DNA of 64,000 bases from Brevundimonas diminuta (lineage in GTDB: Bacteria > Pseudomonadota > Alphaproteobacteria > Caulobacterales > Caulobacteraceae), in contig NZ_CP073063.1 in NCBI RefSeq assembly GCF_022654015.1, positions 1,178,001 through 1,242,000 on the forward strand. The letters are read 5' to 3'. The notes beneath the pieces are model-generated. The model had not been told where the DNA came from, made no database searches, and saw only the letters and a list, made by a program, of their open reading frames with translations. This document shows positions 53,563 through 62,456 of the stretch, one piece after another. How positions within the stretch are numbered: position 1 is the first letter of the stretch; each line of letters starts with the position of its first letter. The translations under genes and the position numbers were made by a program.

Positions 53563-54888
53563 ATGAAACGTTTCGGAATCGCGCTGGCGGCGCTGATGGC
53601 GTCGGCGGCAAGCGCTCATGCCCAGCAAACCCCCGTGTCCACAGGCGTTTCGACGCAACCCGACACAACGTTCGTTGAAGCCGGAAGGTTGCTTGCTGAT
53701 CCATCGAACGGCGTTGTGCAGCGCGATAAAACTCTCGTGATCAGAGGGAACCAGATCGTCGAAGTGCGCGACGGCTTCGTCGGCGATGCCTCTCAGGGCA
53801 AGGTCGTGGACCTGCGCCAAGCCTTCATCCTGCCCGGCTTGATCGACAGCCACGTCCATCTGACGAGCCAGCAGAACCCGAACGCACGCCTTGAAGAGGT
53901 GACGCTTTCAGACGCGGATCAGGCGATGGTCGGCGCCCGCTATGCGCGTCGCACCCTGATGGCCGGTTTTACGACGGTGGCGGATCTCGGCGCCTCGAAC
54001 CAGGCCATCTTCGCCCTGCGGAACGCGGTCAGGAACGGCGACGTGCCGGGACCGCGCATCATTGCGGCAGGGTCGTCGGTGTCGATCCACGGCGGGCATG
54101 GCGACATCAACGGCTATCGCGAGGACGTCATGCACCTGCTGTCGTCCGAGAGCATCTGCTCGGGGCCTGAGGACTGCATGCGGGCCGTGCGCACCCAGGT
54201 TCGCGCCGGCGCCGACATCATCAAGATCACCGCGACGGGCGGCGTGCTGTCTAACACCGCCGCCGGCCTGAACCAGCAGTTCAGCGACGACGAACTGTCC
54301 GCCATCGTCGGCAGCGCCCACCGCATGGGCCGCCAGGTGACCGCGCACGCCCACGGGGTGGACGGCATCAACGCCTTCCTACGGGCCGGCGGCGATTCCA
54401 TCGAACACGGGACCTATCTGGACGATCAGTCGATCCGCCTGTTCAAGTCGAACGGCGCCTGGCTGATCCCGACCCTGCTGGCCGGGGATTTCGTTGCGCG
54501 CATCGCCTCGGGACCCGACAACTTCTTCACCCCCGCCCAGACGGCCAAGGCGCTGGAGGCCGGGCCCAAGATGCTGGACATGGCGCGCCGCGCGCATGAA
54601 GGCGGGGTCAAGATCGCCTTCGGCACCGACTCGGGCGTCTCGGCCCACGGCGACAACGCCCAGGAGTTCGCGCTTCTGGTCCGCGCCGGCCTGAGCCCGC
54701 TCGAGGCCATCCAGGCCGCCACGGTCGGCGCCGCCGAACACCTGCGCATCGCCAATGAGGCCGGGAAGATCGCCGTAGGCATGCCTGCCGACATCGTCGC
54801 CGTCTCGGGCGATCCGCTGACGGACGTGACCGAGCTGGAGCGGATGAAGTTCGTGATGAAGTCCGGCGTGGTCTATCGCGCCGACTGA
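53563..54888 (+). CDS. Exported amidohydrolase (imidazolonepropionase-like)
   Basis: Metal-dependent hydrolase of the amidohydrolase superfamily with a signal peptide (about 1-20, MASAASAHAQ). It has 441 residues. HxH is in GLIDSHVHLTS, the bridging Lys region in IIKITATGGV, His ligands in VTAHAHGVDG and SIEHGTYLDD, and the Asp in AFGTDSGVSAHGD. Related secreted enzymes act as prolidases or aryl-dipeptidases; the substrate is not assignable. The ATG at 53563 has a GGGGAGAGA ribosome-binding site. Its last 16 bases overlap the convergent lpxK gene. Confidence 0.9.
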   Translation: MKRFGIALAALMASAASAHAQQTPVSTGVSTQPDTTFVEAGRLLADPSNGVVQRDKTLVIRGNQIVEVRDGFVGDASQGKVVDLRQAFILPGLIDSHVHLTSQQNPNARLEEVTLSDADQAMVGARYARRTLMAGFTTVADLGASNQAIFALRNAVRNGDVPGPRIIAAGSSVSIHGGHGDINGYREDVMHLLSSESICSGPEDCMRAVRTQVRAGADIIKITATGGVLSNTAAGLNQQFSDDELSAIVGSAHRMGRQVTAHAHGVDGINAFLRAGGDSIEHGTYLDDQSIRLFKSNGAWLIPTLLAGDFVARIASGPDNFFTPAQTAKALEAGPKMLDMARRAHEGGVKIAFGTDSGVSAHGDNAQEFALLVRAGLSPLEAIQAATVGAAEHLRIANEAGKIAVGMPADIVAVSGDPLTDVTELERMKFVMKSGVVYRAD

Positions 54889-55889
54889 ATCCTGTCCTTC
54901 AGGAAGGCGGCGAAAGCCGCCTCGTCCTCGAACCGGGCGACGACCGGCCAGGCGACGACATCTTTGCGCTGCTCGGGCGTCAGCCGGACCCAGTCCTTTT
55001 CCGTCGTGACCAGGCCGGCGTCGAACACCGCCGCCCGGTCCGTCAGGAACGTCATGTCGGCGGCGCTGTAGGCCGCATGGTCGGGAAAGGGGACGAAGTC
55101 GATCAGGTCGCAGCCCGCCGCCTTCAGCGAGCGCTCGACCTTCCAGGGCTTGGCGATGCCGCCGAACCCGACCTGGGGCCCCGACGGCGGCGGCCCCTCG
55201 GGCGTCAGGCGCGCGACGAAGACGGGCAGGGCGCCGAAGACCGCCAGCAGTTCGGGATCGGCCTCTTCGACATCGGTCGGGAGCATGACCACGACGGCGT
55301 CGGCGCGCGCCAGCCCGGCCTTCAGCGGCTCGCGCATGGGGCCGGACGGAAAGACCGATCCGTCGCCGAACGGCCATTCGTCGCCGCGCGTCTCGCCGTC
55401 CACTACGATCAGGCTGACGGTCTTTTCCAGGGCCGGGTTCTGATGGCCGTCGTCCAGCACCAGAGCCTGCGCGCCGTCTGCGACGGCGGCCTTGGCGCCC
55501 GCCACACGATCGCGCGCGATCCAGACCGGCGTCCCCTGCGCCAGCATCAGCGGCTCGTCCCCGACATCGTCGGCCGTATGGATTTGAGGATCGACCCGAA
55601 CCGGTCCTTCCAACCGCCCGCCATAGCCGCGCGACAGGCCATGCGCCTCGACACCCGCCGCGCGCAGCAGCCGCAAGGTTTCGCGCGCGACTGGCGTCTT
55701 GCCTGATCCGCCGACCGTCAGATTGCCGACCGAGATGACCGCGCAGCCGGGGTCGGCGGGCGCCGTCTTGGCGATCCGACGCGCCGTCACGGCGGCCCAG
55801 ATCCAGCCCAGCGGTTTCAGCGCCGTGCGTGTCATCCGGGCGTGGTTGCTGTCGCGCACATACCACCAGCGCGGCGTGTTCAGCTTCAT
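54873..55889 (-). CDS. lpxK: Tetraacyldisaccharide 4'-kinase
   Basis: Inner-membrane kinase adding the 4'-phosphate to the lipid A precursor. The Walker A motif is VGNLTVGGSGKTPVA, and LDDGHQNPAL is the conserved DDGxQ segment. It has 338 residues from the ATG at 55889, which overlaps the waaA stop by four bases. It is the last gene of a msbA-acyltransferase-waaA-lpxK operon for lipid A/LPS. Its stop lies inside the end of the convergent amidohydrolase gene. Confidence 0.95.
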   Translation of the reverse strand: MKLNTPRWWYVRDSNHARMTRTALKPLGWIWAAVTARRIAKTAPADPGCAVISVGNLTVGGSGKTPVARETLRLLRAAGVEAHGLSRGYGGRLEGPVRVDPQIHTADDVGDEPLMLAQGTPVWIARDRVAGAKAAVADGAQALVLDDGHQNPALEKTVSLIVVDGETRGDEWPFGDGSVFPSGPMREPLKAGLARADAVVVMLPTDVEEADPELLAVFGALPVFVARLTPEGPPPSGPQVGFGGIAKPWKVERSLKAAGCDLIDFVPFPDHAAYSAADMTFLTDRAAVFDAGLVTTEKDWVRLTPEQRKDVVAWPVVARFEDEAAFAAFLKDRIQSAR

Positions 55890-57178
55890 CGCCGGCCCTG
55901 CCTCTGCGGCATCAGCGGCGACAGCAGCGCCCACAGTCGCTCCAGCCCGCCTCCGGCCTCGACCGCCGCGCGTCGTCCCCGCTCGCCCATGGCCCTGGCC
56001 GCGTTCAGGTCTTCCAGCAGCGGCTCGATCACGCCGGGCAGGTCGGACGGCGCCTGAACCAGGGCCAGGCCCCCCGCCTCGACCAGCGCCGCCGTCACCG
56101 GCGCCCAGTTGGATGCATCCGGCCCCGTGATCGTCGGCTTGCCCAGCCGCGCGGGCTCCAGCGGATTATGCCCGCCGACGGGCGGCAGGCCGATGGCGGG
56201 CGCGAACGAGCCGCCCATCACCACCACGTCGGCGAGGCGCAGAAACAGGCCCATCTCGTTCAGGGTGTCGGCCAGATAGATGTCGGTGTCCGGCCCGATC
56301 GTCTCGCCGCGCGAACGCATGGCGAAGGCGTAGCCGTCGCATTGCAGGGCTTGGGCGATGTGCGCCCCTCGCTCGGGATGGCGTGGCGTCAGGATCAGGC
56401 AGACACGCTCGCTCAGATGGTCCAGCGCCCGCACGATGGCGATCTCTTCGCCCTCATGGGTGCTGGCGGCGACGATCACCGGCCGGTCGCCGATGGCGGC
56501 GCTCAAACGGCTGAAGGCGGCGGGGTCGTGGGGCAGGGCCTCGCCGGACAGTTTCAGGTTCACAAGCCCGTCGATCCGCGCGCCCATGCCCTCCAGCCGC
56601 TGGGCCGAGACCGCATCCTGCGGCAGGATCAGATCAAAGGCGCCGGTCAGCGCCTGTGCCGAGGCCGGAAATCGCGCCCAGCCCTCGACCGTCTTTTCCG
56701 TGATCCGGGCGCTGACCAGGGCCAGTTTTACGCCCCGCCGACGCGCCTCCAGCAACAGATTGGGCCACAGTTCGCTCTCGACGAAGACCGCCAGATTGGG
56801 CCGCCAATGGTCCAGGAACCGCTCGACCACGCCCGGCGCATCGACCGGCGCATACTGGTGGATCACGCCCGCCGGCAGCCGTTCGGTCAGAATCTGCGCC
56901 GAGGTCACGGTGCTGGAGGTGACCAGAACGGTCAGGTCTGGACGCGCCTTCGTGAGCCGCTCGACCACAGGCAGCAGCGACAGGCTCTCGCCCACGCTGA
57001 CGCCGTGCAGCCAGACCAGATCGCCGGCAGGGCGCGGGGTGCGGGTGAAGCCCATCCGCTCGTCCACCCGTACGGGGTCTTCCTTACCCCGCCTGGCGCG
57101 CGCATCCAGCAGGCGCGGGGCCAGCGGCTCCAGCGCGCGCGTCGCCAGCCGATAGGCGATCAGCGGCAAGGGCGTCAC
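55886..57178 (-). CDS. waaA: 3-deoxy-D-manno-octulosonic acid transferase
   Basis: Kdo transferase of 430 residues that adds Kdo to lipid IVA. VWLHGVSVGES is the N-terminal acceptor motif, FVESELWPNLL and VIVAASTHEGEE are typical, and VMGGSFAPAIGLPPVGGHNPLEPA forms the C-terminal Kdo-site segment in parts. The number of Kdo residues added cannot be judged. It is preceded by the acyltransferase gene after 10 bases and overlaps lpxK by four. Confidence 0.95.
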   Translation of the reverse strand: MTPLPLIAYRLATRALEPLAPRLLDARARRGKEDPVRVDERMGFTRTPRPAGDLVWLHGVSVGESLSLLPVVERLTKARPDLTVLVTSSTVTSAQILTERLPAGVIHQYAPVDAPGVVERFLDHWRPNLAVFVESELWPNLLLEARRRGVKLALVSARITEKTVEGWARFPASAQALTGAFDLILPQDAVSAQRLEGMGARIDGLVNLKLSGEALPHDPAAFSRLSAAIGDRPVIVAASTHEGEEIAIVRALDHLSERVCLILTPRHPERGAHIAQALQCDGYAFAMRSRGETIGPDTDIYLADTLNEMGLFLRLADVVVMGGSFAPAIGLPPVGGHNPLEPARLGKPTITGPDASNWAPVTAALVEAGGLALVQAPSDLPGVIEPLLEDLNAARAMGERGRRAAVEAGGGLERLWALLSPLMPQRQGRR

Positions 57179-57188
57179 GGCTGCGTCC

Positions 57189-57872
57189 TCACGGCTTCAG
57201 GCCCGTGATCGCATCGGCCCGTGCTTCGACGGCGTTCAGCCGCGCGGTCCAGTCGACGACAACATCGCCCATGTCCGCGTCAGCGGGATAGTCGGCGCGG
57301 TCCCACACGATGGCGCCCTTGCCGAAGGGCAGGGGCAGCACGGCCCGGTCCCAACTGTCCAGGCGGATCGCGGGATTGCACGACATGCCGATGAACAGCA
57401 CCGGCGCCTTGGACAACTTCGCCATCAGGGGCAGGCCCTCGGCCATGACATTGGCCGGGCCGCGCGGCCCGTCCGGCGTGATGGCCAAGGCGCCGACCTT
57501 CAACTGTTTCAATCCGTCACGCAGCGCCTGGGTGCCGCCCTTGGCCTTCTCGGCTTTGTCCTTGTTGGCCGAGGATCCGCGCACGGCGGGAAAGCCCTGA
57601 CGCGCCACCGCCTTGGCGATGAACTCGCCGTCGGCCGAAAGGGAGATCAGCGCCTTGGCCGGCTGCGCCCGGTCCAGCGGCCAGCATGACGGCGACAGGC
57701 CGATCCGTGAATGCCAGAACACGCACAGCACGCCGCCGCCCTGCGTCCAGACGGCCTCAGCGGCCTGCTGGTTTTCGTGCGTCCAGCGGATGGTGGAAAA
57801 GCAGAACTGCATCCACTTCGCCAGGGTCCAGGCCAGGGCCGACTGGACCGCCGGATTGCGAAGCGGCCTCAT
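57189..57872 (-). CDS. Lysophospholipid acyltransferase-family protein (DUF374)
   Basis: Membrane-associated acyltransferase-like protein of 227 residues. It has the shortened acyltransferase site CVFWHSRIGLSP, FPAVRGSSANKDK and TPDGPRGPANVMAEG. DUF374 proteins occur beside waaA/lpxK in many Alphaproteobacteria and are presumed to acylate lipid A or a related lipid; the exact reaction is unproven. Its start overlaps the msbA stop by four bases, so it is coupled to the lipid A flippase gene. Confidence 0.88.
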   Translation of the reverse strand: MRPLRNPAVQSALAWTLAKWMQFCFSTIRWTHENQQAAEAVWTQGGGVLCVFWHSRIGLSPSCWPLDRAQPAKALISLSADGEFIAKAVARQGFPAVRGSSANKDKAEKAKGGTQALRDGLKQLKVGALAITPDGPRGPANVMAEGLPLMAKLSKAPVLFIGMSCNPAIRLDSWDRAVLPLPFGKGAIVWDRADYPADADMGDVVVDWTARLNAVEARADAITGLKP

Positions 57873-59698
57873 GCGACCGTCTCGACGCTGGGCGCGGCGC
57901 CGTCCAGCGACTGCTGGCGCGCCAGGCGGGAATACAGGCCGCCCTTGGCGACCAAGGCGTCGTGCGAGCCTTCCTCGACCACCCGGCCGGCCTCGATCAC
58001 ATAGATGCGGTCGGCGTTCCGGACAGTGGACAGGCGGTGGGCGATCATCAGGGTGGCGCGTCCCTGCATCAGCCGTTCCAACGCCGCCTGGACCAGGGCC
58101 TCGCTCTCAGTGTCCAGGGCGCTGGTGGCCTCGTCCAACAGCAGGATCGGCGCATCCTTGACGAAGGCACGGGCGATGGCGATCCGCTGGCGCTGACCGC
58201 CGGACAGGCGCAGGCCCGCCTCGCCCGCGCGGGTCGCATACCCTTCAGGCAGGGCCGTGATGAAGTCGTGGGCGGCGGCGGACCGCGCCGCGTCCTCGAT
58301 CTGCGCCTGCGTCGCGCCCGGCCGGCCATAGGCGATGTTCGCGGCGATGGTGTCGTCGAACAGGAAGGGCTCCTGTGTCACCAGGGCGATATGGTCGCGC
58401 AGATCATGGATGCGAAGCGCCCGCACGTCGGCGCCGTTGATCGTCACCGCCCCGCCGGTCACATCGTAGAAGCGCGGCAGCAGGCTCAGGATCGTGCTCT
58501 TGCCGCCGCCCGAAGGCCCGACCAGAGCCACAGTCTCGCCCGGCGCGACCCGCAGGGAGACCGCGTCCAGCGTCGGCGCATCGGTCCCGGCGTAGGCGAA
58601 GGACACCTTGTTCAGCACAATCTCCACCGGCCCGGCGGCCAGCGGCGCGGCGTCGGCCGCCTCGCGGATTTCCGGCTGGATGTCCAGGGCGCCGAACAGG
58701 CGGCGGGCGGCGGTGAAACCCTCGCTCATGACCGTCGCCAGATTGGTCACCTGACGCAGGGCCTGCCCGGCGGCCAGCAGCATGCCGATGAAGGCGGCGA
58801 ACCCGCCCACGGTCATGTCGCCTGACTGCGCCCGCCATCCGGCGTAGGCCATGACGGCGGCGACGACGATATAGGCGACCAGATCGCTGGACGGACCGGC
58901 GAAGGCGCGGGCGTTGGCGCCCTTGATGACGTGGCGCTGGCGACGGGCGACCACCTCGGCGACGCGGTCCTGTTCGGCGGCCTCGCGGTTTTCGATCTTG
59001 ATCAGGCGAACCCCGTCCAGGTTCTCCATCAGGGCGGTGGACAGGTTTTCGGTCTCGGCCATGGCGCCGACGGCGGCCTTGCGCGTCTTGCGCCCGAACC
59101 GGCGCAGCACCAGCGCCACCAGCGGCACGCCCAGCAACACGACGATTGTCAGCTGCCAGTCGATGAAGCCCATGTAGATCAGCACCGCGATCAGGGTCAG
59201 CAGGTTCTGGGTGTAGTTGACCACGCCCGAGGTGAAGGCCTCGCGCACCATATTGGCGTCGAACAGCACCGAGGAGACGAAGCCGCCCGAGTGCTGACTG
59301 CGTAAACGCGCCAGATCCGCGCGGATCATGGCGCCGAACAAACGGATCTGGATGTCGCCGACGATGGTGTGACCCAGCCGGTTGACCAGAGCCGCCTGAC
59401 CCAGCGCGGCCAGGGTCCGCGCAATGGCGACAGTCAGGATGGCGACCGGGATCCAGACGACGGCCTTGTTCGCCGGAAAGGTCACCAGGCCGAACAGACT
59501 GATCGGCTTGGTCCCGCCCAGGAACAGACCATTGACCGCCGGCTCCAGCAGCTTCAGCAGCGCCGCCGTCAGCAGGCCGGTCGTCGCGGCACACAGGACC
59601 GACAGGATCAGCGATCCCTTGTGCTTGGACAGATAGTCGCGCCAAATCCGCGCCAGCAGGGCGCGCAGCGGCATGGTTTCGGAGGCGGCGACGGTCAT
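57869..59698 (-). CDS. msbA: ABC exporter, MsbA-like lipid A flippase
   Basis: ABC half-transporter of 609 residues with six membrane helices (about 1-330) and an ATPase domain. It has Walker A GPSGGGKST, signature LSGGQRQRIAIARA and Walker B ILLLDEATSAL. The ATG at 59698 gives normal MsbA length; the frame extends upstream without conservation. The operon with the acyltransferase, waaA and lpxK supports lipid A flipping across the inner membrane, though related exporters of other lipids cannot be excluded. Confidence 0.92.
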   Translation of the reverse strand: MTVAASETMPLRALLARIWRDYLSKHKGSLILSVLCAATTGLLTAALLKLLEPAVNGLFLGGTKPISLFGLVTFPANKAVVWIPVAILTVAIARTLAALGQAALVNRLGHTIVGDIQIRLFGAMIRADLARLRSQHSGGFVSSVLFDANMVREAFTSGVVNYTQNLLTLIAVLIYMGFIDWQLTIVVLLGVPLVALVLRRFGRKTRKAAVGAMAETENLSTALMENLDGVRLIKIENREAAEQDRVAEVVARRQRHVIKGANARAFAGPSSDLVAYIVVAAVMAYAGWRAQSGDMTVGGFAAFIGMLLAAGQALRQVTNLATVMSEGFTAARRLFGALDIQPEIREAADAAPLAAGPVEIVLNKVSFAYAGTDAPTLDAVSLRVAPGETVALVGPSGGGKSTILSLLPRFYDVTGGAVTINGADVRALRIHDLRDHIALVTQEPFLFDDTIAANIAYGRPGATQAQIEDAARSAAAHDFITALPEGYATRAGEAGLRLSGGQRQRIAIARAFVKDAPILLLDEATSALDTESEALVQAALERLMQGRATLMIAHRLSTVRNADRIYVIEAGRVVEEGSHDALVAKGGLYSRLARQQSLDGAAPSVETVA

Positions 59699-59729
59699 CG
59701 GCTCTCGGTCGTCCGAGCCGCCCTTCAAG

Positions 59730-60251
59730 TCAAGGCTTGTCCGGCGACGGTTCCAGGGCACGGCCCGGCTCGTCGGCGCGGATCAGGGTTTCGCCAGGCG
59801 CTTCCTGGATCCTGACGGCGGGCGGAACCGTGGGATTGGACGCGTATCGACGGCCGTCGAAAGGCACGGCGGCCTCATAGCCTTCGGTGATTCCGCCGCC
59901 CGCGACATAGACGCCCAGATCCCGTCGGCCATGGGTCTGTCGCTCCAGCAGCCGGATCGGCGCGCGCGCGACGCTGATCTCGCCGACCGAGCGATAGGTC
60001 GCGCCGGTGCGGTCGAGCACCAGCAGCCGGCATCCGCCCGAGCCGCACCAGTTGGGGCCGGTCAGATAGACCAGGGTCATGGCCCCATCCGGCGTGATCG
60101 CGGCCGTATAGCGGGTGGTGTCCAGCGCCTCCTTGGCCCGGTCACGCAGATAGGCGATCAGGGCAGGGTCTTCGGGCGGCGGCGTTTGGGCGGCGGCCGC
60201 GCCGGCCCACAGGCTGGCGACTACGACGGCGGTTGCGGCGAGGGTTCTCAT
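59730..60251 (-). CDS. Exported protein of unknown function
   Basis: A 173-residue exported protein. The signal peptide is about 1-21 (MRTLAATAVVVASLWAGAAAA). The mature part has a helix (PALIAYLRDRAKEAL), then beta-like segments with one Cys pair (GPNWCGSGGCRLLVLD), and a Pro-rich C-terminus. WCGSGGC is a recognisable pattern of small periplasmic proteins of unknown role. It lies upstream of msbA on the same strand but with 31 bases and its own signal; operon membership is possible. Confidence 0.75.
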   Translation of the reverse strand: MRTLAATAVVVASLWAGAAAAQTPPPEDPALIAYLRDRAKEALDTTRYTAAITPDGAMTLVYLTGPNWCGSGGCRLLVLDRTGATYRSVGEISVARAPIRLLERQTHGRRDLGVYVAGGGITEGYEAAVPFDGRRYASNPTVPPAVRIQEAPGETLIRADEPGRALEPSPDKP

Positions 60252-60339
60252 CGGGCTGTTCTCCGGTCTCGACGAACATTCCAACGCATCAGGATCGAGA
60301 TCGGATGACGCGGCGGCGCCCAATCGCTATCTGGCGGGC

Positions 60340-61005
60340 ATGGCGCGCTTCGACCTCTCGACCGCGATGGGCCGTTTTCGGGCGCATTGGCATTATTTCT
60401 GGGCCGACCACGCGTTTTTGCGCGTGGCCTTTTCCAACGCACACTGGCTGGGCCCGGATCTGGTACGCACCAATCAGCCGTCGCCGCGCCAGCTGGCCTA
60501 TTGGAAAAAGAAGGGCGTCAAGACGGTCATCAATCTGCGTGGTCAGCGGGATGAGGGCTATTACTGGCTGGAGAAGGACGCTTGCGAGCGGCTGGGCCTG
60601 ACCCTAATCGACGCGCCGCTGGATTCGCGCGATCCGCCCGAGACGGTGCGCATCCACCGCGCGCGCGAGCTGTTCAGGACGATCCAGTACCCGGTGCTGA
60701 TCCACTGCAAGTCCGGCGCGGATCGGGCGGGGATGATGGCGGTCTTCTATCGCCACTTCCACCTGGGCGAGCCGATCTCGGTCGCCATGAAGCAGCTCTC
60801 TAAGAAATATCTGCACTCCCGCGAGGGGCTGACCGGGGTGCTGGACTATACGCTGGAGAAATACGTCAACGAGATCGAGCCGAAGGGCATCAGCTTCATC
60901 GATTGGGTCGACAGCCCCGACTACGACCCCAAGGCCATCCGCGCCGAGTTCAAGGCCGGCTGGTGGGGCACGCTGCTGACCGACAAGCTGCTGCGGCGCG
61001 AGTAG
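60340..61005 (+). CDS. Dual-specificity/tyrosine phosphatase-like protein
   Basis: Cysteine phosphatase of 221 residues. The CX5R active site is HCKSGADRAGM, with a general-acid Asp candidate in LIDAPLDSRDP. VRTNQPSPRQL and KTVINLRGQRDE resemble bacterial DSP/Siw14-like phosphatases that act on phosphotyrosine, inositol phosphates or lipids. The N-terminus (HWHYFWADHAFLRV) has an amphipathic, possibly membrane-binding segment. It diverges from the exported-protein gene and converges with the small gene at 61012. Confidence 0.88.
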   Translation: MARFDLSTAMGRFRAHWHYFWADHAFLRVAFSNAHWLGPDLVRTNQPSPRQLAYWKKKGVKTVINLRGQRDEGYYWLEKDACERLGLTLIDAPLDSRDPPETVRIHRARELFRTIQYPVLIHCKSGADRAGMMAVFYRHFHLGEPISVAMKQLSKKYLHSREGLTGVLDYTLEKYVNEIEPKGISFIDWVDSPDYDPKAIRAEFKAGWWGTLLTDKLLRRE

Positions 61006-61011
61006 GGGGCT

Positions 61012-61224
61012 TCAGCCCCAGGGACCGGTTTTCGGCTCGTCGCCGCCTTCGCCGTTCGCGCGGGCCTCGGCGGCGAGTTCGGCGTCGCGACGCGCCTTGC
61101 GGTCGGCCTCCCACCGTTTGAACCAGCGATCGTAGTAGATGTGGCCGCGCAGCGAAAAGCTGAACAGCGCCAGCACGGCCAGCAGGCTGACTAGTTGGAA
61201 GATCTGTTGCGGTTCAAGGTTCAT
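61012..61224 (-). CDS. Small membrane-anchored hypothetical protein
   Basis: Protein of 70 residues. An N-terminal membrane helix (about 8-27, IFQLVSLLAVLALFSFSLRG) is followed by a charged cytoplasmic tail (YYDRWFKRWEADRKARRDAELAAEARANG in parts). I do not recognise a family. It lies between the convergent phosphatase gene and a hairpin that follows DUF4170. Confidence 0.68.
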   Translation of the reverse strand: MNLEPQQIFQLVSLLAVLALFSFSLRGHIYYDRWFKRWEADRKARRDAELAAEARANGEGGDEPKTGPWG

Positions 61225-61255
61225 CGTCGTGCTCGCCTACAGATCGAAACGTCGG

Positions 61256-61282
61256 ATCGAGGAGCCGGTTCGGCTCCTCGAT
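61256..61282 (-). terminator. Terminator-like hairpin after the DUF4170 gene
   Basis: An 11-base perfect stem ATCGAGGAGCC / GGCTCCTCGAT with a five-base loop, 20 bases past the DUF4170 stop. It is followed by a weakly T-rich stretch on the minus strand. Confidence 0.65.
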
Positions 61283-61301
61283 GTCGCACTCAATCCTCAG
61301 A

Positions 61302-61547
61302 TCAGGCCGCGTCGCCGCGCGGATCGATCAGCTTGTGGGCGTGCAGGATGAAATAGCGCATGTGGGCGTTGTCCACGGTCGCCTGGGCGCGCGCCTTCCA
61401 GGCCTTCTTGGCTTCGTCATAGCTACCGAAAGCGCCGACGAACTCGACCTGCGACAGGTCGCGGAAGGTCGGCTCGCCTAGGTGACGAAGCTCGCCGCCG
61501 ATCACGATGTGCAGAAGTTGCGGCGGGACGGCGTTCTGATCGGTCAT
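61302..61547 (-). CDS. DUF4170-family protein
   Basis: Small protein of 81 residues. The IVIGGELRHLG, EFVGAFGSYDEAKKAWKARAQ and MRYFILHAHKLIDP segments, seen in parts, identify the DUF4170 family. These proteins are widespread in Alphaproteobacteria near pmbA and inositol-phosphatase-like genes; their function is unknown. It lies 111 bases after the CysQ-like gene on the same strand and is closed by a hairpin. Confidence 0.85.
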   Translation of the reverse strand: MTDQNAVPPQLLHIVIGGELRHLGEPTFRDLSQVEFVGAFGSYDEAKKAWKARAQATVDNAHMRYFILHAHKLIDPRGDAA

Positions 61548-61658
61548 CGGAAATCCTGAAGGCTGGGCCGGAGGGCGTTGGGGGGAGGGAGGTTTGCGCG
61601 CGGCATAGGCCGAGAACGCCCTCGGATCAATCTGGGCCGGGGTTTTTCCGTCCCCGCC

Positions 61659-62456
61659 TTAGGTCGAAAGCGGCACGTTTTTACAGCGCCGCACGATCAT
61701 CGGCTGGATGATCGGGGCCGCGCAGACTAGGCTGGCCTGACGCGGATCAGGTCGGTTGAACGCCCATGGCCGCCCGTGGTGATCGCTGACCTTGGCGCCG
61801 GCTTCGGTCGCGATCAGCCAACCCGCAGCGACGTCCCAGTCCCATTTCGGCGTCAAGGCCAGGGCGGCGTCAAAGGCGCCGGCGGCGACCAGCGCCATCC
61901 GATAGGCCAGGGCGTTGCGCTTTTCGAACCGCATAGAAGGCCACGGTTCGTCGTCGAAATAGGGCGCTTCGATCAGTCGCGCATCGCCCAGGATCGAGGC
62001 GTCTTCCAGCGTATCGATATCCGAGGCGTGGATGGGTTTGCCGTTACGTCGGGCCCCGCCGCCACGCGTCGCCACATAGGTCTCGTCCACCTCGGGTGCA
62101 TGGATGACGGCGGCGACGACCTCGCCGTCCTCGATCACGGCGATGGGCACGCACCACCACGGCGTCCGCTTCATGTAGGCGACGGTGCCGTCGATGGGAT
62201 CGACCACGAAGATGCGTCGTTTTGACAGGCGCTCGGCCGTATCCGCCGTCTCTTCCGACAACCAACCATAGTCGGGCCGCGCCGACAGCAGCCTGTCCCG
62301 CAGCATGGCATCGACCTTCAGGTCGCCGCTGGTGACGGGCGAGCCGCCGACCTTGGACTCGATCGTCAAGCCCGCCTCACGCTCGGCGATGGCCAGCGCC
62401 CCGGCGTCGATGGCCGCCTGGCGGATCAGGTCGAGGTCGGCGTGCAAGTCGATCAT
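61659..62456 (-). CDS. Inositol-monophosphatase/CysQ-like phosphatase
   Basis: Lithium-sensitive phosphatase-fold enzyme of 265 residues. The metal motifs are LSEET and VDPIDGTVAYMKR, with WDWDVAAGWLIATEAGAKV closing the site. Length and lack of the NPLDG form suggest a 3'(2'),5'-bisphosphate nucleotidase (CysQ) or general IMPase; the two cannot be distinguished here. It overlaps the pmbA stop by four bases and is followed by DUF4170. Confidence 0.9.
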   Translation of the reverse strand: MIDLHADLDLIRQAAIDAGALAIAEREAGLTIESKVGGSPVTSGDLKVDAMLRDRLLSARPDYGWLSEETADTAERLSKRRIFVVDPIDGTVAYMKRTPWWCVPIAVIEDGEVVAAVIHAPEVDETYVATRGGGARRNGKPIHASDIDTLEDASILGDARLIEAPYFDDEPWPSMRFEKRNALAYRMALVAAGAFDAALALTPKWDWDVAAGWLIATEAGAKVSDHHGRPWAFNRPDPRQASLVCAAPIIQPMIVRRCKNVPLST

